Positions 26,919-34,592 of a stretch of 64,000 nucleotides of DNA are shown piece after piece. The notes beneath the pieces are model-generated. The model worked only from the letters and a program-made list of their open reading frames with translations. It was not told the origin of the DNA and searched no databases. A program made the position numbers and the translations under genes. Each line of letters opens with the position of its first letter. Position 1 is the first letter of the stretch. Source of the DNA: Planctomycetota bacterium (GTDB taxonomy: Bacteria; Planctomycetota; Phycisphaerae; UBA1845; UTPLA1); the NCBI GenBank assembly GCA_015654675.1, contig JAATGM010000051.1:62001-126000 (forward strand), written 5' to 3'.

Positions 26919-27029
26919 TTGGGGCACCGAAACAGGATTTCAATGATCGTGTTTGGGGCCGATTGTACCTGTCGGGGCGCGAAATGCACCGAGTCCGGGA
27001 CAGCCGCGGGCGAAGCGGGTGCAATTCGC

Positions 27030-27058
27030 TTGATGCCCCAATTTGGCGCGGCTATGCT
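27030..27058 (+). promoter_or_regulatory. Candidate promoter for superoxide dismutase
   Basis: TTGATG, 17-base spacer, TATGCT. Predicted start near 27065, leaving a leader of about 48 bases with GAGGAGGT before ATG 27113. Confidence 0.4.
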
Positions 27059-27112
27059 CCGTGCGACGCGTCTAACACCGACAACGATTTTCATAAATGA
27101 GGAGGTCAGATC

Positions 27113-27727
27113 ATGCCGTACGAACTTCCCCCGCTGCCGTATGCCTACGAGGCGCTGGAGCCGCACATCGACGCGAAGACGATGCAGGTGCATCACGATT
27201 TGCACCATAAGGCCTACGTGGACGGGCTGAACAAGGCGCTGGACGGGCTGGCTAAGGCGCGCGAGGCGAATGACTTCGCTGCGGTGCAGCAGCTCTCGCG
27301 GCTGGTGGCTTTCCATGGCGGCGGTCACAGCAATCATACGATTTTCTGGAATAACCTCGCGCCGGCCGGCAAGGGCGGCGGGGGGGAGCCGGGCGGCGAG
27401 CTGGCGACGCAGATGCGCAAGGACTTCGGCGACTTCGCGAAGTTCAAGGCGCATTTCTCGGCGGCGGCCGCGGCGGTGGAAGGGAACGGCTGGGGCGTGC
27501 TGGCGTGGCAGCCGGCGCTCGGGGCGCTGACGATCCAGACGATGATGAATCAGCAGAACCTGACGATTCTTGGGAGCATTCCGGTTCTTATGCTCGACGT
27601 CTGGGAGCATGCTTATTACCTGAAGTATCAGAACCGCCGGGCGGAGTATGTAACGGCGTTCTGGAATGTCGCGAACTGGAAGGATGCCGAGGCGCGATTT
27701 GGGAAGGCGTCGAAGGTGACGATCTAG
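27113..27727 (+). CDS. sodA: Superoxide dismutase, Mn/Fe family (probably Mn type)
   Basis: The protein is 204 residues and has no signal peptide, so it is cytoplasmic. It converts superoxide to oxygen and hydrogen peroxide. GAGGAGGT sits 6 bases before ATG 27113. Metal ligands visible: His27 (MQVHHDLHH), His75 (GGGHSNHTIFW), Asp162 and His166 (LDVWEHAYY). GGGHSNH and the NQQN stretch favour Mn over Fe preference, although cambialistic use cannot be excluded. It stands alone between a promoter and a strong terminator, divergent from gpmI. Confidence 0.95.
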   Translation: MPYELPPLPYAYEALEPHIDAKTMQVHHDLHHKAYVDGLNKALDGLAKAREANDFAAVQQLSRLVAFHGGGHSNHTIFWNNLAPAGKGGGGEPGGELATQMRKDFGDFAKFKAHFSAAAAAVEGNGWGVLAWQPALGALTIQTMMNQQNLTILGSIPVLMLDVWEHAYYLKYQNRRAEYVTAFWNVANWKDAEARFGKASKVTI

Positions 27728-27758
27728 GCGACGCCGCTCGATTTGATTAACGCAACGA

Positions 27759-27788
27759 AGCCCGCGACGGGATGTCGCGGGCTTTTTT
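27759..27788 (+). terminator. Rho-independent terminator after sodA
   Basis: AGCCCGCGAC, loop GGGAT, GTCGCGGGCT: a perfect 10-bp stem followed by six T residues. Confidence 0.93.
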
Positions 27789-27843
27789 GATTTTGGGCTG
27801 GTTGTTAGGATGGTGGTACGAGCCTGCCATTGGGAGCTAAAGC

Positions 27844-28344
27844 ATGAAGCGAGTATGGATCGGGATTTCGTGCGCTGGAATGGTGGGATGTCTTTGGGCG
27901 GTGGCGGCGGCTGGTTCGAGCGAGAGCCCGGCGAAGATTGATTCGGTGGCGTGGCTGGCGGGGACGTGGGTTGGCGAGACGGGGTCGCCGCCTTACAGCG
28001 AGACGTGGGGCAAGGCGATCAACGGCGGGATGCTGGGGATGTGCCACATGACCGACAAGAAGGGGGCGCCGTTCTACGAGTTGATTCTGATCGAGGAGAC
28101 GCCGAAGGGGCTGGCTTACCGGATCATGCACTACACCGATGGCATGAAGGCGAAGCATGCGGAGCCGAAGGTGATGCAGGCGATCGAGGTCGGGGCGGAT
28201 CGAATCGTTTTCATGGAGAGCGAAGGGGAGAATCCGGCGAGGATTTCATATCGCAAGGCGGGGGCGGACCGCGTGGTGGCGCGGGTTGAACACGTCCGAA
28301 ATGGGAAGGCAACGGGCTTTGATATCCCGTTGCGGCGTGGATAG
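27844..28344 (+). CDS. Exported DUF6265-type protein
   Basis: The protein is 166 residues with GGGAGCT upstream of ATG 27844. A signal peptide (KRVWIGISCAGMVGCLWAVAAAG) is followed by a compact beta-rich domain: VAWLAGTWVGETG, YSETWGKAINGGMLGM and FYELILIEETPKGLAYRI. This matches the pattern of the DUF6265/lipocalin-like family found in many environmental bacteria. Ligand unknown. It lies just after the sodA terminator, so it needs its own promoter. Confidence 0.75.
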   Translation: MKRVWIGISCAGMVGCLWAVAAAGSSESPAKIDSVAWLAGTWVGETGSPPYSETWGKAINGGMLGMCHMTDKKGAPFYELILIEETPKGLAYRIMHYTDGMKAKHAEPKVMQAIEVGADRIVFMESEGENPARISYRKAGADRVVARVEHVRNGKATGFDIPLRRG

Positions 28345-28362
28345 GCCGAAATAACTGATTGT

Positions 28363-28391
28363 TTGAGGCGCGCCGGCCGGGCGGATATTAT
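28363..28391 (+). promoter_or_regulatory. Strong candidate promoter for the deiminase gene
   Basis: TTGAGG (28363-28368), 17-base spacer, TATTAT (28386-28391). Predicted start near 28398. This also argues against the longer in-frame starts upstream of 28444. Confidence 0.5.
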
Positions 28392-28410
28392 TGTTACCGG
28401 GGAGTTACGC

Positions 28411-28440
28411 GTGCGAACGCACGGCCCTCCCCGAGGAGGG
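28411..28440 (+). promoter_or_regulatory. Leader hairpins burying the Shine-Dalgarno sequence
   Basis: Two adjacent hairpins fill most of the predicted leader: GTGCG-AA-CGCAC (28411-28422) and CCCTCC-CCGA-GGAGGG (28425-28440). The second sequesters the whole Shine-Dalgarno GGAGGG, which sits 3 bases from ATG 28444. It could be an RNA thermometer or a translational switch. Confidence 0.45.
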
Positions 28441-28443
28441 ACC

Positions 28444-30123
28444 ATGCGGAATTGCCTCGTCGCCATCGCGCTTTTGCCGGTTTTATTTGGTTGCCTGCTT
28501 TCGACGGCGCGAGCCGAGGAACCGCAGATCATCGACGGGCGGATCGTCTGGCCGAAGGGCTACATCATTCCGCGCTACGAAACGGAGATTGAGAAGAAGT
28601 ATCGCGAGATGTTCGGCGATGGGCCTTCGCCGCGCGCGGCAACTCCAGCGCCGAGCGGGCCGCTGCACTGCGTGGCCGAGTATGAGCCGATGGAGGGGAT
28701 TCTGGTTGAGTGGAAGTCGTTCACTGCGATCATCACGACGATGGTGAAGGAAATCACCACGACCGCAAACACGATTGCCTACGTAGCGGTCGACAATGTC
28801 GCAACGCAGAACAGCGCGACGACGACGCTGACGAATGCGGGCGCCAATATGAGCAAGGTGCGGTTTGTAGTTCGCACCACCGATTCGGTCTGGATTCGCG
28901 ACTACGGACCGCGGTATTGCTACGAAGGGCAGTGCCGCGTGATTGTCGACCACAAATACAATCGGCCGCGACCGAATGATGACGTGCTGCCATCGTTTTT
29001 TGCTACGTACAAGAAGAATCCGTATTACGAGTTCCAGAATCTGTACGGGAATCAACAATTGATTCACGGCGGCGGGAACTATCACCTCGACTCGCTGGGG
29101 CGCGGCTACGCGACGCGGCTGACGGTGAACGAGAATCCGACACTGACCGAATCGCAGATTGTGACGATCTGGGGGCAATACTGGGGGACGAATCATACGT
29201 TTCTTGATCCGTTTCCGGTCAGCGTGGATTCGACTCAGCATCTTGATATGTGGATGGAGATCATTGGCGACAACAAGGTCGTGATCAGCGATTGGCCGAA
29301 TAATCCGGGATCGACGCAGGACAATATCTGCGACAGCACGGCGACGATGATGGCGACGAACGGGTACACGGTGTATCGCATACCAGCGTTCAGCGTGGGC
29401 GGGACGCACTACACGTATACCAACGTCGTGATTTGCAACAACCTGGTGCTGATCCCGTCCTACACGAATGCGACGGTTTCGCCGTCAAACGCGACGGCGC
29501 TCGCGACTTGGCAGGCGGCCATGCCGGGCAAGACGATTGTGCAGGTTCCCTGTCAGGCGATCGTGACGTCGGCGGGAGTCATGCACTGTATTGCGATGCA
29601 CATTCCGATACCGCTGGGCGGGGCGAATCCGACGGCGTACCTGAAGAACTATCGCGGCGGCGAGGTTTTGACGCCGGGCAATCAGATCAGCATCAATTGG
29701 ATTTCGGATGATGACGTCGGAACGAGCAATGCGGACCTGCTTCTTTCGACGGATGGCGGGATGACGTGGCCGACGACGATCGCATCGGCGGTGGCGGACA
29801 ACGGGTCGTACCTCTGGACCGTTCCGAACATCTGCACGAAGCGGGCGAGAATCCGGGTCCTGGTTCGCGACGGCGACAGCAACACGGGCTATGACAGCAG
29901 CACCGCGAATTTGCGGATCGCCGGTTTGCCGTGCCTTGGCGACATGAACTGCGACGGAAATGTCGATGCGAATGACGTCGGGCCGATGGTGCTGGCGATG
30001 ACCGATCCGACGGCGTATTCGGCGATTTATCCGGGTTGCATCGTCAACGGCGACATGAACGCCAGCGGCGCGACGGACGGCGACGATTTGCAGCTATTCG
30101 CGAACGAATTGATGTTGCCCTAG
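28444..30123 (+). CDS. Exported peptidylarginine/agmatine deiminase-like enzyme with dockerin-like tail
   Basis: The protein is 559 residues. A signal peptide (LVAIALLPVLFGCLLSTARA) precedes a guanidino-modifying pentein fold: YEPMEGILVEW near 80, Asp153 in WIRDYGP, HGGGNYHLD near 208, His266 in QHLDMW and the nucleophile Cys382 in GVMHCIAMHIP. This fits the PAD_porph family (agmatine deiminase and bacterial peptidylarginine deiminase), hydrolysing a guanidinium group to citrulline-type product and ammonia. A beta-sandwich-like segment follows (about 400-490), then two EF-hand loops (DMNCDGNVDAND, DMNASGATDGDD). Export plus a dockerin-like tail suggests protein substrates or surface attachment, which is inference. 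Confidence 0.82.
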   Translation: MRNCLVAIALLPVLFGCLLSTARAEEPQIIDGRIVWPKGYIIPRYETEIEKKYREMFGDGPSPRAATPAPSGPLHCVAEYEPMEGILVEWKSFTAIITTMVKEITTTANTIAYVAVDNVATQNSATTTLTNAGANMSKVRFVVRTTDSVWIRDYGPRYCYEGQCRVIVDHKYNRPRPNDDVLPSFFATYKKNPYYEFQNLYGNQQLIHGGGNYHLDSLGRGYATRLTVNENPTLTESQIVTIWGQYWGTNHTFLDPFPVSVDSTQHLDMWMEIIGDNKVVISDWPNNPGSTQDNICDSTATMMATNGYTVYRIPAFSVGGTHYTYTNVVICNNLVLIPSYTNATVSPSNATALATWQAAMPGKTIVQVPCQAIVTSAGVMHCIAMHIPIPLGGANPTAYLKNYRGGEVLTPGNQISINWISDDDVGTSNADLLLSTDGGMTWPTTIASAVADNGSYLWTVPNICTKRARIRVLVRDGDSNTGYDSSTANLRIAGLPCLGDMNCDGNVDANDVGPMVLAMTDPTAYSAIYPGCIVNGDMNASGATDGDDLQLFANELMLP

Positions 30124-30162
30124 CGCGGCGATCTGAAACGCACTCTCGACTACAATCACTCC

Positions 30163-31278
30163 ATGAGTGCGAAGCCCCGTCGTCATATCCTGGCTGAGAC
30201 GCCCGAATCGCTGGCCCCGTGGTTAGCGGAGGCGGGCGAGCCGGCGTTTCGCGGTAAACAGATTTTCGAGTGGGTTTATCGCCGCCGGGCCGAATCGTTC
30301 GAGGCGATGTCCAATTTGCCGAAGCTGCTGCGCGACCGGCTGGCTGAGGCGTTTGAGATATACACTTCGTCGATTGCGCGGCGGGCGGATTCTTCGGACG
30401 GGACCATCAAGCTGTTGCTGGCCTGGCCGGATGGGGCGACCAGCGAATGCGTGATGATCCCGGACGGCGATCGGCGGACGGTGTGCATCGGCTCGCAGGT
30501 GGGCTGTCCGGTGGGTTGCCGATTTTGTGCCAGCGGCATCGACGGAGTCGAGCGGAACCTGACGGCGGGGCAGATTGTCGAGCAGGTGATGCGAGTGGAG
30601 CAGATCTGCCGCGACGTGGATCGCGTGCCGGATGAGACGACGCTGCATCAGTTGAGCAATATTGTGATGATGGGGTCGGGGGAGCCGCTGGCGAACTATC
30701 AGCATGTGATGGCTGCGGTTCGCATTCTGAACGCTCCATGGGGGCTGCACATCGGGGCGAGAAAGATCACGATCAGCACGGTCGGACTGCCAAAGCAGAT
30801 CCGCAAGCTGGCGGAGGAAGGGTTGCAGGTGAATCTGGCGCTGTCCGCACACGCGCCCAATGACGCACTGCGGCGCGAGCTGATTCCGTGGGCGGAACAG
30901 ATCGGGCTGGCCGAACTGGTGGCGGCATGTCGGCATTATTTCGAGAAGACCGGGCGGGAGATCACGTTTGAGTACATCTTGCTGGCGGGGGTGAACGATC
31001 GGGCGGAGCATGCGGAGCAGCTTGCGAAACTGGTGAAGCAACTGCGCTGCAACGTCAATCTCATTCGATACAACCCGGTTTCGCCGCTGCCATTCGGGCG
31101 GCCGACGTCGGATGCTACGACTCGATTTCAGGCGATACTTAGGAAGTCGGGCGTGAACGCGCATGTTCGCAAGTCGCGTGGCATGGATATCGATGCGGCG
31201 TGCGGTCAGCTTCGGCGGAAGGCGCAGGCGGAGTCGGTGGTGACGCCCGCGGCGCGGGTTCCGAACGACGGGGAATAA
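30163..31278 (+). CDS. rlmN: Dual-specificity 23S rRNA / tRNA adenine C2-methyltransferase
   Basis: The protein is 371 residues. It is a radical SAM enzyme that methylates C2 of A2503 in 23S rRNA and A37 in some tRNAs. The CxxxCxxC cluster motif is CPVGCRFC (Cys115, 119, 122), after GSQVGC. GSGEPLANY, NLALSAHAPND and the methyl-accepting Cys347 in DIDAACGQL are present. Most homologues read SLHAPN where this has SAHAPN. ATG 30163 follows a short 39-base gap from the deiminase stop; no strong Shine-Dalgarno was seen. Confidence 0.95.
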   Translation: MSAKPRRHILAETPESLAPWLAEAGEPAFRGKQIFEWVYRRRAESFEAMSNLPKLLRDRLAEAFEIYTSSIARRADSSDGTIKLLLAWPDGATSECVMIPDGDRRTVCIGSQVGCPVGCRFCASGIDGVERNLTAGQIVEQVMRVEQICRDVDRVPDETTLHQLSNIVMMGSGEPLANYQHVMAAVRILNAPWGLHIGARKITISTVGLPKQIRKLAEEGLQVNLALSAHAPNDALRRELIPWAEQIGLAELVAACRHYFEKTGREITFEYILLAGVNDRAEHAEQLAKLVKQLRCNVNLIRYNPVSPLPFGRPTSDATTRFQAILRKSGVNAHVRKSRGMDIDAACGQLRRKAQAESVVTPAARVPNDGE

Positions 31279-31333
31279 TCGCGCATCGCGCCGTCAACAC
31301 AATTCGCGGACATTCCATTATCATCCATCACGC

Positions 31334-32260
31334 ATGTGGGCTCCGCTCGCGAAGTTTATCGATCTGTCGGTGTTGTCGCTGGTCGCGGCGACGCGACCGA
31401 ATTACCTGCGCGACGACTTCGGTCCGCCGGAACATTCGGCGGCGGAGTTACTGGAGCGCTGGCAGACGGCCGAGGTTGATCTGAATGAAGAGTCGATCGA
31501 CGGGCGGGTGACGCGCTACGACGTTCGTATTCGTGGGGCGGGGCAGTCGCACGAGACGGTTTTGTATCACGAGCGATGGGTGGAGCCGACGCGGCGTTTG
31601 ATGGTGTATCACCACGGACTGGGCGAATTTCCGCCGAATCGGTCGTTCAAGCGGCTGTTTGGGGATCGCCGCGATCCTTTGCCGGCGGATCGGGTTCTGA
31701 TGGTTGGGGTGGGGCACGTGCCGGGGCGGCGCGATCTGCGGCAGCGGCTTGCGCGGATTGACGGGTTTGTCGCGATGCTGGGATGCAGCGTGGCGGTGGC
31801 CAAGGCAGTGGCCGATCGATTTGGCGATCGGTATGACCGAATGGTGCTGGGCGGGATGAGTCTGGGCGGCATCATTTCAATGATTGAGACGATGCATGAG
31901 CCGCGATTCACGTGCAATGTGTCGCTGGCGGCGACGCCGTTCATTGCGGGATTGCTGGTGAAATCGTCGCTGTCGCGGCTGGTGGATTCACGATACCGGG
32001 TGCGCGTGCCGCATGACGCATTACGAACCGGGGTTGATATCGATGAGCACGTAGGAAATGGGGGCGGACGGCTGGTCATGATCAACGGTCGGCACGACAC
32101 GATGGTGGACATCGAGCGGCTACGGCCGTGGTGGGCGGCGCGACCGGGGATCGAAACGCATGAGATTTCGGCGAGCCATCTGAGTCTGGCGGTGGCACCG
32201 GGCGAGTCGGCGCGGACGTTCAACATGATCGTGCGGCGCGAGCTGGGCATTGTCCGTTAG
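31334..32260 (+). CDS. Alpha/beta hydrolase-fold protein
   Basis: The protein is 308 residues with no signal peptide. LMVYHHGLGEFP (oxyanion-hole region near 95), the nucleophile elbow GMSLGG (near 175), an Asp in NGRHDTMVD and a C-terminal His in ISASHLSL make a plausible Ser-Asp-His triad. Substrate unknown; such enzymes are esterases, lipases or related. The spacer to tilS is 57 bases and contains a possible tilS promoter. Confidence 0.8.
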   Translation: MWAPLAKFIDLSVLSLVAATRPNYLRDDFGPPEHSAAELLERWQTAEVDLNEESIDGRVTRYDVRIRGAGQSHETVLYHERWVEPTRRLMVYHHGLGEFPPNRSFKRLFGDRRDPLPADRVLMVGVGHVPGRRDLRQRLARIDGFVAMLGCSVAVAKAVADRFGDRYDRMVLGGMSLGGIISMIETMHEPRFTCNVSLAATPFIAGLLVKSSLSRLVDSRYRVRVPHDALRTGVDIDEHVGNGGGRLVMINGRHDTMVDIERLRPWWAARPGIETHEISASHLSLAVAPGESARTFNMIVRRELGIVR

Positions 32261-32290
32261 TTGCAAGCGCGACGACGGTCCACCTACACT
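32261..32290 (+). promoter_or_regulatory. Candidate promoter for tilS
   Basis: TTGCAA, 18-base spacer, TACACT; predicted start near 32297, 21 bases before ATG 32318. Confidence 0.3.
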
Positions 32291-32317
32291 CTCAGTTGCA
32301 GCGGTGGCCCCAGTCTG

Positions 32318-33361
32318 ATGCGACCGATCGAATTTGAACGTCGAGTTTGCGATGAGTTGCGCGTGGCGGCCGGGCTTCGCGCGGGGTGCGGGGTCGTTCT
32401 AGCGGTATCGGGCGGGGCGGATTCCGTGGCGATGCTGCGGGCCATTTGCGAGCGGAACACGCGCGATGAACTGGGCTGGCGGTTGCATGTCGCGCACCTG
32501 AATCATGGATTACGCGGAGCCGAGGCGGACGCGGACGCGGCATTTGTGCGGACGGTCTCTCGGCACCTGGGCGTCGCATGCACGGTAGGGCGGGCGCGAC
32601 TTAAGTTATCGAAGCGCGGCGTGGAGGAGCGGGCGCGGCTGGCTCGATATCGGTTTCTTGAGCGAGTGGCGCGACGGGTTGGGGCCGCGACCGTGGTTGT
32701 GGCGCATCAGGCGGATGATCAGGCGGAAACGGTCCTGCATCATGTGCTTCGCGGGAGCGGGCTGCGCGGCGTTGGGGGGATGCGGCCGGTACGAAGCTTG
32801 CGCCGGGATGGGGAGATTCGGCTGGTCCGGCCGATGCTGAGGATGCGCCGAGCGGATGTCCGAGCATACCTTTCGGCGAGGGGGCAGGCGTTTCGCGATG
32901 ATCGGACGAATGACGACGAATCGCTGACGCGCAACCGCATTCGGAAGCGGGTGCTGCCGTTACTGGAGGCCGAGGTGGGCCGAAACGCGCGGCAGGCGTT
33001 AACGCGACTGGCCGAGGCGGCGCGCTGGACGCAGGACTTTGTAGAAGAGGCGTCGGAGAGGGCGTTGACGGATGTGACGCGGGACTGCGGTGCGCGGCGG
33101 GCCGAGCTGGACGCAGCGGCATTTGCGCGGCTGCCGATGATTATTCGTGTCGATATCATTTGGGCGGTTTTGCGGCGACTTGGCGGGCCGCTGGGGCGGA
33201 TTCGATTCGAACATCTGCGCGATGCAGCGGGCCTCGCCGCGGCGACTCGCAATGGCAAGCGGCTTGAATTGCCGGGCCGGATCGTTGTTTGTCGGACGCG
33301 GCAGACGATTTCGTTCGAGCGGACAATGCGGGGTGCGGAGTTGATGCACTCGAATGATTGA
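32318..33361 (+). CDS. tilS: tRNA(Ile)-lysidine synthetase
   Basis: The protein is 347 residues. It attaches lysine to C34 of tRNA-Ile(CAU) so that it reads AUA. The N-type PP-loop SGGADS is at 31-36. HLNHGLRG, the conserved AHQADDQAET and a C-terminal DDRTNDD...TRNRIR motif follow, all typical of TilS. It is near the shorter end of the family (a full C-terminal domain would add about 100 residues). The longer frame to 32261 was rejected in favour of ATG 32318. The stop overlaps the next start by 8 bases. Confidence 0.93.
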   Translation: MRPIEFERRVCDELRVAAGLRAGCGVVLAVSGGADSVAMLRAICERNTRDELGWRLHVAHLNHGLRGAEADADAAFVRTVSRHLGVACTVGRARLKLSKRGVEERARLARYRFLERVARRVGAATVVVAHQADDQAETVLHHVLRGSGLRGVGGMRPVRSLRRDGEIRLVRPMLRMRRADVRAYLSARGQAFRDDRTNDDESLTRNRIRKRVLPLLEAEVGRNARQALTRLAEAARWTQDFVEEASERALTDVTRDCGARRAELDAAAFARLPMIIRVDIIWAVLRRLGGPLGRIRFEHLRDAAGLAAATRNGKRLELPGRIVVCRTRQTISFERTMRGAELMHSND

Positions 33362-34592
33362 CGCGGCGACTGCATCGCGACTGGCCGAGCGCCGCTGGCG
33401 GCGAGCGCTGGCGTTGTGTCTGGTTGTTGCGGCGGCGGCGCGCGGGGCGATGGGCTATTACGCTTATACGCATCCCGAGCGATTCGATTATCCGGATTCG
33501 CATCGATACGTGGGGGTGGCGGAAAACATTGCGGCGGGGCGCGGGCCGATAGAGTCGCAGAGCGTGCGCTGCGGCACGGACCCGGGCTATCCGTACGTGC
33601 TGGCGATTGGGCGGCTCGGGGGCTTTGACACATTTTCGGCGACTATGAACTGGGGGCGCGTTGCGAACGGACTATTCGGTCTGTTCGCGGTTGTCGCGGC
33701 AATGCGGCTGGCGCGGCGCGCGGGCGGAATTGCCGCCGCGATTGTGGCCGGCCTGATCATGGCCGTTGATCCGATCTGCTTGTTCTTTCATGGGCTGGTG
33801 CTGACGGAAGTAATGTTCACTTGTGCGCTCTTGTGGGCAATCGAGTGGTTGCTGTGCGCGATTGACACGGGGCGAATTGAGTATGGCGTACTTTCGGGTG
33901 CGTTTCTGGGCGCGGCGGCGCTGACGCGAAGCAGCGCGATCGTCTTCCCACTCTTACTGTTGCCGATTCTGCTGTTAGCAGGGATGCCGCCGCATCGCGG
34001 ACGGCTGGTCGTCGCGTGGGTGGCAGCGATTGTCATGATACTGCTGCCGACGACCATTCGAAATTATCGACTGCTGGGGTCGTTTGTGCCCGTGCGGACC
34101 GGCATGGGGGCGACGTTGCTCGACAGTTTCGGGGATTGGGCGGACGGCGGTACTGGGATGCAGCGCGTGAAGTGGCCCGAGTTTCCGGCGGAGGCGGACG
34201 AAGTCGAGCGCGATCGGATCTGCCGTGAGACGGTATTCGACTGGATCGGCGAGCATCCGCGGCGGAGCGTGGAACTGGGGCTGGCGAAACTGCGACGGAC
34301 GTGGTCGATCACGCTGCACGCGCCGGGATATCAGGGCGGGAATTTTGATCGCATTGCGTGGGCAACGGTTGCTCCGGTTTATCTACTGGCAGTGATTGGG
34401 GCGATTTTGCTACGGCGACGGACGGCACTGCTCTACGCGCTGTTGGCGCCGGCGATTTTTGTGACACTCATTCACTGCGTATTCGTCGGCTCCGTGCGTT
34501 ATCGCGTTCCGGCGATGCCGGGTTTGTTCGTGTTGGCGGGGACGGCGATCGCAGCGGTGATTCCGGGGCGCGGATCGGAGCGGCCGGCATGA
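33354..34592 (+). CDS. GT-C type membrane glycosyltransferase-like protein
   Basis: The protein is 412 residues with about ten hydrophobic helices. An early acidic motif (YPDSHRYVGVAENIAAGRG) after the first helix and the following TDPGYPYVLAI resemble the ArnT/PMT (GT-C) family loop, where an Asp takes part in catalysis from the periplasmic side. An EHPRRSVELGLAKLRR segment near 300 is a probable cytoplasmic or interfacial loop. It probably moves a sugar from a lipid carrier; acceptor unknown. It overlaps tilS by 8 bases and shares ATGA with the AsmA-like gene. Confidence 0.75.
   Translation: MIDAATASRLAERRWRRALALCLVVAAAARGAMGYYAYTHPERFDYPDSHRYVGVAENIAAGRGPIESQSVRCGTDPGYPYVLAIGRLGGFDTFSATMNWGRVANGLFGLFAVVAAMRLARRAGGIAAAIVAGLIMAVDPICLFFHGLVLTEVMFTCALLWAIEWLLCAIDTGRIEYGVLSGAFLGAAALTRSSAIVFPLLLLPILLLAGMPPHRGRLVVAWVAAIVMILLPTTIRNYRLLGSFVPVRTGMGATLLDSFGDWADGGTGMQRVKWPEFPAEADEVERDRICRETVFDWIGEHPRRSVELGLAKLRRTWSITLHAPGYQGGNFDRIAWATVAPVYLLAVIGAILLRRRTALLYALLAPAIFVTLIHCVFVGSVRYRVPAMPGLFVLAGTAIAAVIPGRGSERPA

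Noticed and set aside
24990-27610. Minus-strand frames reading through gpmI and sodA in other phases
   Set aside because: These are GC-driven shadows of real genes. Their products are Ser/Pro/Arg-rich with no motif.
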